Assembly: GCA_015056145.1 (NCBI GenBank)
Contig: SVGY01000015.1
Location: 1-60,238, forward strand
Length of the DNA: 60,238 bases
Reading direction: 5' to 3'
From: Clostridiales bacterium
Lineage (GTDB): Bacteria; Bacillota; Clostridia; Christensenellales; Aristaeellaceae
How positions within the stretch are numbered: position 1 is the first letter of the stretch; each line of letters begins with the position of its first letter. The notes beneath the pieces were generated by a model. That model did no database searches and was not told the DNA's origin. It saw only the letters and a program-made list of their open reading frames with translations. Position numbers and translations under genes: made by a program. This document shows positions 42,649 through 50,815 of this stretch, piece after piece.

Positions 42649-42912
42649 TTAATAGCCGCTCAGCACACCGGCGGTACCGGCAGCGCCAATGCATGCTACG
42701 CAAGCGACGAAGAAGATGATGCTCAGCACGAAACCGATGATGGAGCAAACCAGACCGGCAGTGGCAATACCCTTCTTCTCCGGATTTTTGCGACCCTGAA
42801 CGCCCAGAATGATACCGATCAGACCAACGATGGCACCAATCCACTGAACGCCGGGTACAAAAATAGCAATGACCAGAGCAATAATACCCAAAACCAAAGA
42901 AGCAACACCCAT
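42649..42912 (-). CDS. Small two- or three-helix membrane protein (DUF4190-like)
   Basis: An 87-aa protein made almost only of hydrophobic segments (about 3-20, 24-41, 49-75) with a basic turn, QGRKNPEKKGIA. The pattern of Gly-rich helices around that turn resembles DUF4190. AAGGAGG lies ten bases before ATG 42912. Function unknown. Confidence 0.78.
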   Translation of the reverse strand: MGVASLVLGIIALVIAIFVPGVQWIGAIVGLIGIILGVQGRKNPEKKGIATAGLVCSIIGFVLSIIFFVACVACIGAAGTAGVLSGY

Positions 42913-43017
42913 AATTCAAAGTCCTCCTTTCTTGCAAAATTGTATAAATCAATGCCCATTGAATGGCACAGATTTCCGGGAAGGCACGAATGGCCGTAAA
43001 GAAACGGCGACAAAAGC

Positions 43018-43138
43018 AGACAATAGTCGCCACGTATGTTATAATCTTTTTTGTAAATAGATATACCATCGCAAAAGCTTTCACCGCAAGAAACATTTGA
43101 TTTATGGAGTTTATTCAAGGCAACGGCGACTATTGTCT
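43018..43138. repeat. 121-bp AT-rich segment bounded by a 14-bp inverted repeat
   Basis: AGACAATAGTCGCC (43018-43031) and GGCGACTATTGTCT (43125-43138) are perfect inverted repeats 93 bases apart. A TATAAT lies inside (43040-43045). No direct duplication is seen at the outer edges. It lies in the 435-bp gap between two divergent genes. It may be a small terminal-repeat element or a regulatory structure. Confidence 0.55.
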
Positions 43139-43305
43139 ACATATTTTCCCAAATTTCTACATTGTAAAATTTATCTGATTATACTTTTCTTCTTCTCTCT
43201 TGCCGACTTCAGGAAGGATGCGCCTCCGGGCTTTCGGCGGGGAACAATCGTCCCCAGGCAACAGGGGACTGGTTCTCTGCCAAAACAATGCCCTCCGCCC
43301 CCATA

Positions 43306-43335
43306 TTGCCATACCATCTCCCAACCCTGTATAAT
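43306..43335 (+). promoter_or_regulatory. Sigma-A promoter of the methyltransferase gene
   Basis: TTGCCA (43306-43311), an 18-base spacer, and TATAAT (43330-43335), 30 bases before the start at 43365. Confidence 0.8.
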
Positions 43336-43364
43336 GAACCCATCAATTGTTGGGAGGGATGACC

Positions 43365-44117
43365 TTGATCGAGAGCAGCAGGCAGAACAAAGCGGCCTGG
43401 GAGCACAACGCCTACGAATTTTGGGTAAGGGAAGCCGGCAGGCCTGAGGAGCGGGCCGGAAAAATCCTTGAAAATCCCCTTGGGGCGCTGCATCGGTTTG
43501 CTGGTATGTTCGATGGGTTCAGCGGCGTGAAGGTTGCCAATATTTGCGGCTCCTGCGGCAAGAAGGCGGTTCCCCTGGCGGTGCTCGGGGCGGATGTGAC
43601 GGTGTTTGATATTTCCGAGGAGAACCGCAGGTATGCCACGGAAATGGCCGGGGCCGCCGGTGTCAAAATGGATTATGAAGTGTGCGATGTGCTGGAGATC
43701 AGCCTGGAAAAATTCGGAGAGGCTTTTGACGTGGTGTTCATGGAAGGCGGTATTCTTCATTACTTCCATAACATCGGCCAGTTTATGAGAATGATGCATG
43801 CCCTTCTGAAACCCGGCGGAAAGATGATCCTGAGCGACTTCCATCCCCTTACAAAAATCATGGATGTGCTGAACTTTCAGCGGCCTCCCATGGACTATTT
43901 TTCCACAGAGATCCTGGAAGGAGAAATGCCCCACGCCCGCTTCTATGAAGAAGAGACCCGGAAAAGCTTCCCCCGGTGCAGCTTGAGGCTGTATACCCTC
44001 AGTGAGATCATCAACTCTGTCATTGATTCAGGCTTTGCCCTGACACGCTTTGACGAGCATCCCGCCTGGACGGACAGCAGCTTGCCCGGCGAGTTCACCA
44101 TCATTGCCAGAAAATGA
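43365..44117 (+). CDS. SAM-dependent methyltransferase, class I
   Basis: A 250-aa methyltransferase of the Rossmann type. TTG 43365 is chosen since GGGAGGG (43352-43358) lies six bases upstream; the ATG at 43359 is too close. SAM-binding strand VANICGSCGKKAVPLAVLGA with VTVFDISEEN, then VCDVLEI, and post-motif LLKPGGKMILSDFHP. Substrate unknown; the pattern is common in small-molecule methyltransferases. Single-gene unit with its own promoter and terminator. Confidence 0.9.
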   Translation: MIESSRQNKAAWEHNAYEFWVREAGRPEERAGKILENPLGALHRFAGMFDGFSGVKVANICGSCGKKAVPLAVLGADVTVFDISEENRRYATEMAGAAGVKMDYEVCDVLEISLEKFGEAFDVVFMEGGILHYFHNIGQFMRMMHALLKPGGKMILSDFHPLTKIMDVLNFQRPPMDYFSTEILEGEMPHARFYEEETRKSFPRCSLRLYTLSEIINSVIDSGFALTRFDEHPAWTDSSLPGEFTIIARK

Positions 44118-44118
44118 A

Positions 44119-44159
44119 AACGAGACAGGACATCTTTGCTTCGTCCTGTCTCGTTTTTT
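44119..44159 (+). terminator. Intrinsic terminator of the methyltransferase gene
   Basis: A 13-bp stem AACGAGACAGGAC (44119-44131) with GTCCTGTCTCGTT (44143-44155), then TTTT. Confidence 0.94.
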
Positions 44160-44340
44160 GCACAAAAGGGGAAAAACGGCCCGCCATACTCGCCCTCAGG
44201 CAGGCGCACATCATTCCCAACCGACACCCTTAACCTGCAAGGGCCGGTCTGTACATGCCGGGCAATCCGCCCAGCAGCCGGATTCACTTTTCATCAACAA
44301 ACGAATAAAACAACATCACCGCCGAAAAAGCAGCCAGGCC

Positions 44341-44601
44341 TTATGCCCGGTACTTTTCCATCAGGGAAAGGATCACTTCCATCACCTGGGTTTCGTCGGC
44401 GCCGTCGGCTACCAGGGTCACTTCCCCCTTCATAGGCACGGCGTGGGAAAGGAGACCCAGCATGCTCTTCATGTTAATGATGGAGTTGCCGGATTCCATG
44501 GTCAGGATGCTTTCAAAGCGGGAAGCGGCAATGGCAATCTCCGCTGCGCTTTCACGGCTGAAAGGCTTCAGCCCGGTCAGGTCAAACTTTTGTTTGATCA
44601 T
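44341..44601 (-). CDS. crh: HPr/Crh-like phosphocarrier without the active histidine
   Basis: An 86-aa protein of the HPr fold: MIKQKFDLTGLKPFSRESAA at the N-terminus, the regulatory serine segment INMKSMLGLLSH, and GEVTLVADGADE. In HPr the segment after TGL is H-A-R-P-A; here it is KPFSRESA, so no phosphorylatable His15 exists, while the Ser46 region is intact. Together with its position three bases after whiA, this matches Crh of Bacillus, which acts only through Ser46 phosphorylation in carbon catabolite repression. Assigned by context and residue loss. Confidence 0.8.
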   Translation of the reverse strand: MIKQKFDLTGLKPFSRESAAEIAIAASRFESILTMESGNSIINMKSMLGLLSHAVPMKGEVTLVADGADETQVMEVILSLMEKYRA

Positions 44602-44604
44602 TTA

Positions 44605-45591
44605 TTACACCTCGTTTTCATCGCCCGGAGAGGGCTCCGGGTCGCTAAGATCGCTTGTGGCTCTTGCCAGCTCCATAAGCCGGCGCATGCGGTGGTTCAC
44701 CGCAGATTTGGACAGGGGTGGATCCATGGTCTGCCCAAGCTGGGCAAGGTTCAGATCCGGCGCATTGAGGCGTGCCACCGCTATCTGCTGCAGGGAGGGG
44801 GGCAGCCCTTTCAGGCCGTCCTTCCGGGCCAGAAGCATAATGGCCTGGGTCTGCTCCTCGGCGGCGGTAAGCTGCTTGTGCATATTGGCACTGTCGCAGT
44901 TCATGGCACGGGTCACGGTGCTGATAACATGCCTCTTCACCCGCAAATCCTCAATGTGCATCACCGTTTTATGGGCTCCGATAAGGGTGAGGAAATCCAC
45001 GATCTGGTCCGACTGTTTCAGATAGAGGAAGTTCTTGCCCTTTCGGCTGGACTGGCGTATAGGCAGGTCGTTGCGCTGCAGGGCACGGGCCAGGTATTCC
45101 CGCATGTCGTCATCCCGGTAGCCCAGCTCCAGATGATAGTCCTGCTCCGGGTTGGTCATGTAGCCTCCGCCCATGAGCGCCGCCCGCAGAAAAGCACGGT
45201 TGCAGCAGCCACGGCTCAGGCTGATTTTGGGCGTCGCAGAACGGAAGGCGGTTTCGCCGCTTTCATCCTGGGAGATCATCTGCATTTTCAAAAGAAAAAC
45301 CGGGGTCTGTATGGGTCCCAGGGTCAGCACGCATTTGCGCATGCCCCCAAAGTGAGCGGTGGATACATAGTGTATCTGCGGGGTAATATCCAGGGTTTCC
45401 TGCAGGAGCACCAGCGCTCGCTTCACTGCGGAAAGGCTCTCGCTGGTAAACTGCACGTTCAGCCGGCCCTTGCCCAGAAAACTCAGGCTGCCCATGGACA
45501 TGTACAACGCCGCCAGTTCCGTCAGCTTGCAGCAATCCCTTTCCGGGCGTATGGCAAAAAGTTCCGCCTTTAAATCCGCAGAAAAGGACAT
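44605..45591 (-). CDS. whiA: WhiA-family DNA-binding protein
   Basis: A 328-aa protein. N-terminal LAGLIDADG-like region (about 10-220; NRAFLRAALMGGGYMTNPEQ, YHLELGY) and a C-terminal helix-turn-helix (about 240-310; LNLAQLGQTMDPPLSKSAV followed by NHRMRRLMELA). WhiA controls sporulation in Streptomyces and cell division or chromosome segregation in Bacillus. Upstream partners rapZ and yvcK, usual in Bacillota, are not adjacent here. GGAGGGAAGG precedes the ATG. Confidence 0.94.
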   Translation of the reverse strand: MSFSADLKAELFAIRPERDCCKLTELAALYMSMGSLSFLGKGRLNVQFTSESLSAVKRALVLLQETLDITPQIHYVSTAHFGGMRKCVLTLGPIQTPVFLLKMQMISQDESGETAFRSATPKISLSRGCCNRAFLRAALMGGGYMTNPEQDYHLELGYRDDDMREYLARALQRNDLPIRQSSRKGKNFLYLKQSDQIVDFLTLIGAHKTVMHIEDLRVKRHVISTVTRAMNCDSANMHKQLTAAEEQTQAIMLLARKDGLKGLPPSLQQIAVARLNAPDLNLAQLGQTMDPPLSKSAVNHRMRRLMELARATSDLSDPEPSPGDENEV

Positions 45592-45657
45592 TGCCTTCCC
45601 TCCAAAATACTGGTTTGAGATATTCAGTTCCCATATCTCGCCTTACTCTTCTATTCT

Positions 45658-45686
45658 ATTTTATAGAGTAAATGCCCCTGCGTCAA
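45658..45686 (-). promoter_or_regulatory. Sigma-A promoter of whiA-crh
   Basis: On the minus strand, TTGACG (45686-45681), a 17-base spacer, and TAAAAT (45663-45658), about 65 bases before the whiA start. Confidence 0.65.
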
Positions 45687-45772
45687 GGGGCTGGGATCGG
45701 AGTTTTACAATTTCATCGGCGTTATTTTTTTGACAATTGAAGCAGCTTTCAGTGGTTTTCAGCCTATTCGCA

Positions 45773-45801
45773 TTGTTTTCTGGCAACGGTCATGGTATAA
45801 A
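45773..45801 (+). promoter_or_regulatory. Promoter of the ABC exporter operon
   Basis: TTGTTT (45773-45778), a 17-base spacer that ends in TGG, and TATAAA (45796-45801): a weak -35 with an extended -10. Confidence 0.55.
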
Positions 45802-45847
45802 TAACACGCAGGAAAAAATAAACCTGCCAGGAAAGGAACGCAAATTT

Positions 45848-46570
45848 ATGGATATGATCCGTATCGACCATCTGGAAAAAACCTACGGCAACAGAAAAGC
45901 CGTGGACGGCCTGAGCCTCTCGGTACAGGAAGGCGAGCTTTTCGCCCTGCTGGGGCAGAATGGCGCAGGCAAAACCACCACCATCCGCATGCTGTGCGGC
46001 CTTGCCCTGCCCACCGGGGGCGACGCTTTTCTTGCGGGGCACAGCATTGTAACCGAGCCGGAAAAGGTGCACCCAATCATCAATGTTTCTCCCCAGGAAA
46101 CCGCCGTATCCCCCCGGCTGACGGTGGAGGAGAACCTGCGCCTGATGGCGGAGCTGTACGGTTTTGCCCCGAAGGAGGCTGCCCGGAAGGCGGAGGAAAT
46201 GATGGAGCGTTTTTCCATGACCGACCGCCGGGGCGACCGTGCCAGGAACCTGTCCGGCGGCCTGATGCGCAAGCTTTCCATTGCCATGGCGCTGATCTCC
46301 GGCCCCAAGGTTCTCTTTCTGGACGAGCCCACGCTGGGCCTTGATGTGCGTGCCCGCCGGGAGCTGTGGAAGATGATCAGCGATCTGAAGGGCGCCATGA
46401 CCATCGTGCTTACCACACACTATCTGGAAGAAGCGGAGGCCCTTGCCGACCACATCGCCATTATGGAAAAAGGCCGGCTGAAGGCCCTGGGCACCCTTGA
46501 GGAGCTGCAGGCGCAAACGGGCATAGCATCCCTTGAAGATATTTTCCTGAGCCTTACGGAGGAAGCCTGA
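45848..46570 (+). CDS. ABC transporter ATP-binding protein
   Basis: A 240-aa ATPase of the ABC-2/drug exporter group (CcmA type). Walker A GQNGAGKTTTIRM, Q-loop near VSPQETA, signature LSGGLMRKLSIAMAL, Walker B VLFLDEPTLGLD, and switch His in LTTHYLEEAE. ATG 45848 has GGAAAGGA upstream. The stop overlaps the permease start by one base. The pair probably exports a lipid, peptide or drug; substrate unknown. Confidence 0.95.
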   Translation: MDMIRIDHLEKTYGNRKAVDGLSLSVQEGELFALLGQNGAGKTTTIRMLCGLALPTGGDAFLAGHSIVTEPEKVHPIINVSPQETAVSPRLTVEENLRLMAELYGFAPKEAARKAEEMMERFSMTDRRGDRARNLSGGLMRKLSIAMALISGPKVLFLDEPTLGLDVRARRELWKMISDLKGAMTIVLTTHYLEEAEALADHIAIMEKGRLKALGTLEELQAQTGIASLEDIFLSLTEEA

Positions 46571-47310
46571 TGAAGACCATTGCTTTTGCCAACAGAAACC
46601 TGAAAGAAATCCTGCGGGACCTGACCGCCCTCCTCTTTGTGGTGGGCATGCCTCTTCTGATGCTGCTGATCTGGCTCATCATCTCCCAGGCCACCCCCGG
46701 GGACTATATGCCCGCCAATTTTCAGCTGGTCAGCTACATCCCCGGCGTCGCCCTTTTCGGCATGACCTTCCTGAGCATGTTTCTTGGCATCCACATCGCC
46801 CAGGATAAATCCACCAGCTTCCTCAGCCGCCTCTTTGCAGGCCCCATGAAAACCGGCGAATACCTGCTGGGTTATGCCCTGCCGGTGCTCCCCCTGTGCA
46901 TTGTGCAGATGACGATGGTTCTCGGCTGCGGGCTGCTTCTTGGCTATGAAGCCACTTTTGTTCAGCTGCTGTCTACCATGGGCTGCCTGCTGGTATCCGT
47001 ACCGGCGTTTATCGCCATGGGGCTCTTCTTGGGCAGCCTGCTGAGCGAAAAAGCCGTTGCGCCCCTTTCCTCCATCCTGGTGCAGCTGATGGCCCTCACC
47101 AGCGGCATGATGCTGGACGTGGATATGATCGGCGGCGTATACGGCGGCATCTGCAAGGCCCTGCCCTTCTACCACGCCCTGAACCTGGCCAAGGTGCCCA
47201 TGGGCGCAAATGCCTTCAGCGGATGGATCAGCGCCCTGGTGGTGCTGGGTTATACGGTGGCGCTGTTTATGCTCAGCGTTGTGGTTTTCAGGAAGGTACG
47301 GAGGAAGTAA
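46570..47310 (+). CDS. ABC-2 type transporter permease
   Basis: A 246-aa protein with six membrane helices and the ABC-2 layout: a first helix after residue 15, a long loop (QDKSTSFLSRLFAGPMKTGE, the coupling region), and a last helix ending VVFRKVRRK. Partner of the ATPase at 45848-46570. Followed by element copy D and a terminator. Confidence 0.92.
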   Translation: MKTIAFANRNLKEILRDLTALLFVVGMPLLMLLIWLIISQATPGDYMPANFQLVSYIPGVALFGMTFLSMFLGIHIAQDKSTSFLSRLFAGPMKTGEYLLGYALPVLPLCIVQMTMVLGCGLLLGYEATFVQLLSTMGCLLVSVPAFIAMGLFLGSLLSEKAVAPLSSILVQLMALTSGMMLDVDMIGGVYGGICKALPFYHALNLAKVPMGANAFSGWISALVVLGYTVALFMLSVVVFRKVRRK

Positions 47311-47319
47311 ATCCGGGCC

Positions 47320-47458
47320 CAGGGGGATCATTCCCCCTGCCGGGCGTGGGCAGAGTCCACATTCCTTGTGCCGCAGCACTTTCAAGAAAGCACGGCGAGC
47401 ACCGAAGGTGCAAGATGTGCGGCTTTGACCGACAAGAATGAGGTTTTTCGACAAGCTG
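47320..47458 (-). repeat. Dispersed hairpin-flanked element, copy D (truncated)
   Basis: About 139 bp matching the body of copies A-C in the same orientation as B and C, with several base changes. About 25 bp of the end carrying GTCAAAAAATG are missing, and so is the hairpin on that side. The other end (ACAAGCTG) abuts a palindromic terminator, as in the other copies. It begins 10 bases after the permease stop. Confidence 0.8.
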
Positions 47459-47459
47459 G

Positions 47460-47486
47460 GCATGCACTTTTTGTGCATGCTTTTTT
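47460..47486 (+). terminator. Intrinsic terminator of the ABC operon
   Basis: Stem GCATGCAC (47460-47467) with GTGCATGC (47473-47480), loop TTTTT, followed by TTTTTT. It abuts element copy D. Confidence 0.94.
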
Positions 47487-47544
47487 GCATGCTGTTTGTT
47501 TTTATGTAACATGCTCCTTCCCCACGGGGGATGCCATTTTCATA

Positions 47545-47573
47545 TATACATTTTCCCCAATTTGTGCTATGCT
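47545..47573 (+). promoter_or_regulatory. Extended -10 promoter of the GGDEF gene
   Basis: TATACA (47545-47550), a 17-base spacer ending in TGC, and TATGCT (47568-47573), about 50 bases before ATG 47622. Confidence 0.5.
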
Positions 47574-47621
47574 ACATAAAGCCGTCCCGCAAAATAACAT
47601 ATCGCCAGGGGAAATGCCTTC

Positions 47622-49247
47622 ATGAATACGCCTAACCGTTACCGCAGTCTGGCCGGTCTGCTTTTTTCAGTTGCACTGGTTCTTTTTCTTTTGTTTTTTC
47701 TGTATATGATCTTTGCCGAAAACATTTCCGTTACCTCCACCCTGCACTCGCCTCACGAATATTTTCTGGTTGAGGATTACTCCTGTACAGAGGTGGAGGA
47801 TCCGTCGGCTCCTGCGGGAGTGAAAAAGGAATACCGATGGATTATCCAGGAGGATCATGCCAGTGAAAACTGCCTGTGTTTCTTCATGGTGCATCAGGAA
47901 GCCCATGTGTACTTTGACGGCCAGCTGGTGTACAGCATGACCCTTGGGGAGGATAACCGCATCGGTCAAACCATCAGCAGTAACTGGGTCACGGTGCCGC
48001 TTTCCTCCAGTGAGGCCGGCAGGGAGATTACCGTGGTCATCACGCCTTTTTTCAAAAGCGGCGTGGATTTTGAGCCGGAGTTTTATCAGGGTTCCCACTA
48101 TTCCATCGCCTTTGATATCATCGCACGGGATCTGCCGCAGATGTTCATCGCCACCCTTTGCATGGTGCTGGGGGTGATCATTATCGGCGTACAGCTGTAC
48201 TTCACTTTCCGGGTTCACATCCGCAGGCTTGACCTGATCTACCTGGGCGTCTTTGCGTTCATGCTGGGGCTGTGGCGCATTACCGACCTCAAATGCTCGC
48301 CCCTGCTCTTTTCACAGAATCCCATGGCCCTTGGATATATCTCCATCGGCATATTGTTCCTTATTGGCATTCCGTTTCTGCTGTTCCTCAGCACTTTCTT
48401 TACCGGAAAAAGATCCGTCCCTATGCTGATCCTGTCCCTTCTATACAGCGTGCTGGCGGCGGGCGCACTGCTGTTGCAGCTATGTGGCGCTGCGGATTTC
48501 CGGCAGATGCTCCCCTTGAGCCATGTCATGCTGATTATGGCTGTGCTGTTTCCCATGGTTACTTCGCTGCTGATCAAAGGGGACAGGAATACCCGCTACA
48601 TACAGCAGTCCTGGAAGTTTTCCCTGATCCTTACTGTAGGGGTTCTGTTCGATATTTTCCTGTTCTATCTGACGGACAGTTCCTCCTATATCATTTTTGC
48701 CCTGCTGGCGTTTATTGTGTATTCGCTGGTGGTATTGGTAGCCAGCATCCGGGATACCGTCCGCAAGGCTTATGTGGATCCCCGTACCGGGCTGGCCAAT
48801 AAGCTGAGGTGGAACGACCTTCTCGGCGACAATGCGCCGGTGGCCGAAGGTACCGCCATGCTCATGATGGATCTGAATGGCCTCAAGCAGATCAACGACA
48901 ATTACGGCCACGACACCGGCGACGAGGCTTTGCTGCGTTTCTCGAGCATTCTGCGGGGGCTGTTCCCTTCCAGCAGCCTTATCAGCCGCTGGGGCGGCGA
49001 CGAGTTTGCCATCATGATGCAGGATATGACGCCCCAAAAGCTGGAGCGTTATCTGGAAGCCTTTTCCGATGCGGTGGATCAGTCCAACGCCCGCACCGGC
49101 GAGCCACATCTGTATTTTGCGGTGGGTTATGCATTTGCGGCTGACTACCCGGGCCTTAACCACCGGCAGTTGCTGAGCAAAGCCGACGAGCTGATGTATG
49201 CCAACAAGAAGCGCTGGTATGCCCAGCGGAACGCCGCGCAGGGATAA
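47622..49247 (+). CDS. Membrane diguanylate cyclase
   Basis: A 541-aa protein. One N-terminal helix (about 10-32), an extracellular beta domain (about 33-175) with a jelly-roll-like pattern (WIIQEDHASENCLCFFMV), seven helices (about 178-370), and a GGDEF domain (about 385-541) with active motif SRWGGDEFAIMM and upstream MMDLNGLKQINDNYGHDTGD. The order resembles 7TMR-DISM sensor proteins. The product is cyclic di-GMP. No RxxD inhibitory site precedes GGDEF. AGGGGA lies upstream of ATG. Confidence 0.9.
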   Translation: MNTPNRYRSLAGLLFSVALVLFLLFFLYMIFAENISVTSTLHSPHEYFLVEDYSCTEVEDPSAPAGVKKEYRWIIQEDHASENCLCFFMVHQEAHVYFDGQLVYSMTLGEDNRIGQTISSNWVTVPLSSSEAGREITVVITPFFKSGVDFEPEFYQGSHYSIAFDIIARDLPQMFIATLCMVLGVIIIGVQLYFTFRVHIRRLDLIYLGVFAFMLGLWRITDLKCSPLLFSQNPMALGYISIGILFLIGIPFLLFLSTFFTGKRSVPMLILSLLYSVLAAGALLLQLCGAADFRQMLPLSHVMLIMAVLFPMVTSLLIKGDRNTRYIQQSWKFSLILTVGVLFDIFLFYLTDSSSYIIFALLAFIVYSLVVLVASIRDTVRKAYVDPRTGLANKLRWNDLLGDNAPVAEGTAMLMMDLNGLKQINDNYGHDTGDEALLRFSSILRGLFPSSSLISRWGGDEFAIMMQDMTPQKLERYLEAFSDAVDQSNARTGEPHLYFAVGYAFAADYPGLNHRQLLSKADELMYANKKRWYAQRNAAQG

Positions 49248-49352
49248 TTGAACAGCGTAAAAAACAGCCTGCTGCAAATGTACGGCAGGCTGCCTTGTTA
49301 TGTTGATTATGTGCTCCGCCCGGGCTTTTCCGGAGGGCTTCACTTCTCCTGT

Positions 49353-50543
49353 TTATTTTCTTACTTTGACCCACTTTTTCAGCACGATGAGCCCGGCGAT
49401 CAGCAGCACCGGGAAAACAATGGCTGCCAGCAGGCCGATTTTGAGATCGCCGCCTGCCATGCTGGACACGCCGCCCACCAGAGAAGGCCCAACCGAACCG
49501 CCCAGGTCACCGGCCAGCGCCAGCAAGGCAAACATGACTGTGCCGCCCTTGGGGCATTTTTGGGCAGAGATGCTCAGCGTGCCCGGCCACATGATGCCCA
49601 CCGAGATACCGCAAAGGGCGCAGCCCAGAAGGCCCAGTACCGGGGAGGCGCACAGGGAAGCCATCAGGTAGCAGACAACGCACAATGCGCCGCAGCCAAG
49701 CATCGTCAGGGTCAAATCCAGCTTTTCGCTCATCTTGCTGTAGAACACCCGGGAGATACCCATCAGTACGGCAAACAGGCAGGGGCCGGCCAGGTCGCCG
49801 ATATTCTTGGATACGCCCATGGCGGATTCCGTAAAGGCCGAGGCCCATTGCGCCATGGAAAGCTCCGATGCGCCTGCGCACAGCATCAGCAGCGCCATCA
49901 GCCAGAAAAGAGGCATCCGGAACAACTGGCCCATCCTCATGCCTTCGCCGTCCTCCGTCAGGCGCTCGATGGGGCATTTGAGGAAGTTGAAGGCATTCAA
50001 AAACGGCAGCGCCGCCCACAAAACGGCAAGGATCCGCCAATGGTTCACGCCAAACAATGCAAAAAACAGGGTGGAACCAAGGATTACGCCTACGGAACCC
50101 CAGCAGTAAAAGGAGTGCAGCAGGCTCATCATGCCATCCTTGTTTTCAAAGGGACAGGCTTCCACAATGGGGCTGATGAGCACCTCAATAAGCCCTGCGC
50201 CCACGGCGTAAAGCACCACGGAAATCAGGATGCCCACGAAAGGATCGGGGAAAACATCCGGCAGCACTGCCAGCAGGGCCAGGCCCACTGCGGACAGTAC
50301 CTGGGAGCAGACGACACAGGTACGATAGCCGATCCTGTCCACAAACTTGGTGGCCGCAAAGTCCACCAGCAGCTGTGTCATAAAAAAGGCCATGGGGATC
50401 AATGCAATTTTTTCCAGAGGAATGCCGTAGCTGTCCCTGAAAGTAAGGAACAGAAGCGGGGCAAAGTTTGCAGTAATCGCCTGGGTAATGAAGCCCAGAT
50501 AGCAGGCTAACAATGTTTTGCGGTATTTGGGCTGCGCAGTCAT
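49353..50543 (-). CDS. Major facilitator superfamily transporter
   Basis: A 396-aa transporter with about twelve helices. ATG 50543 follows AAAGGA. Conserved features include the loop 2-3 segment (ATKFVDRIGYRTCVV) and a two-halves layout with a central basic loop (CPIERLTEDGEG). The fold and length resemble the sugar or fucose permease-like group. Substrate cannot be told from sequence. Confidence 0.88.
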   Translation of the reverse strand: MTAQPKYRKTLLACYLGFITQAITANFAPLLFLTFRDSYGIPLEKIALIPMAFFMTQLLVDFAATKFVDRIGYRTCVVCSQVLSAVGLALLAVLPDVFPDPFVGILISVVLYAVGAGLIEVLISPIVEACPFENKDGMMSLLHSFYCWGSVGVILGSTLFFALFGVNHWRILAVLWAALPFLNAFNFLKCPIERLTEDGEGMRMGQLFRMPLFWLMALLMLCAGASELSMAQWASAFTESAMGVSKNIGDLAGPCLFAVLMGISRVFYSKMSEKLDLTLTMLGCGALCVVCYLMASLCASPVLGLLGCALCGISVGIMWPGTLSISAQKCPKGGTVMFALLALAGDLGGSVGPSLVGGVSSMAGGDLKIGLLAAIVFPVLLIAGLIVLKKWVKVRK

Positions 50544-50700
50544 AAGTAGTCCTTTCTCTGCCGATGCAATACACAGGGCCGTGCGCCGGCAATACATTCT
50601 TTAGTGGGATGGGTCGGATTACAGCAGTTCTTCTGCGAGTCATTTTTTATCCGTTGCATTATATCACTGAATGGCATCTTTTTGAAGATGTGATCCGGCA

Positions 50701-50730
50701 AAAAAAGAACCCCCGGAATACCGGGAGTTC
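50701..50730 (-). terminator. Intrinsic terminator of the pepF operon
   Basis: On the minus strand, stem GAACTCCCGG (50730-50721) with CCGGGGGTTC (50716-50707), loop TATT, followed by TTTTTT. Two positions in the stem are mismatched or wobble. Confidence 0.88.
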
Positions 50731-50779
50731 CTTATCATGTCCTGCATGAAAAAAGCCAGCAAAACAGCGCTTTTCTTTG

Positions 50780-50808
50780 GTACTTTCTTTTCTCAGAAAA
50801 GAAAGTAC
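50780..50808. repeat. Purine/pyrimidine hairpin related to the modular arrays
   Basis: GTACTTTCTTTTCT (50780-50793) and AGAAAAGAAAGTAC (50795-50808) form a 14-bp inverted repeat with almost no loop. On the minus strand it is followed by CAAAGAAAAGCGC. That layout, a Y-rich arm, an R-rich arm, then CAAARGAA, is the same as in the units at 13081 and 24966, although the bases differ. It lies just after the pepF stop (50816). Confidence 0.6.
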
Positions 50809-50815
50809 ATCCCCG

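Noticed and set aside
43040..43052. Small RNA started by TATAAT inside the inverted-repeat segment
   Set aside because: The -35 match (CAGACA) is poor and no terminator hairpin follows within a sensible distance.
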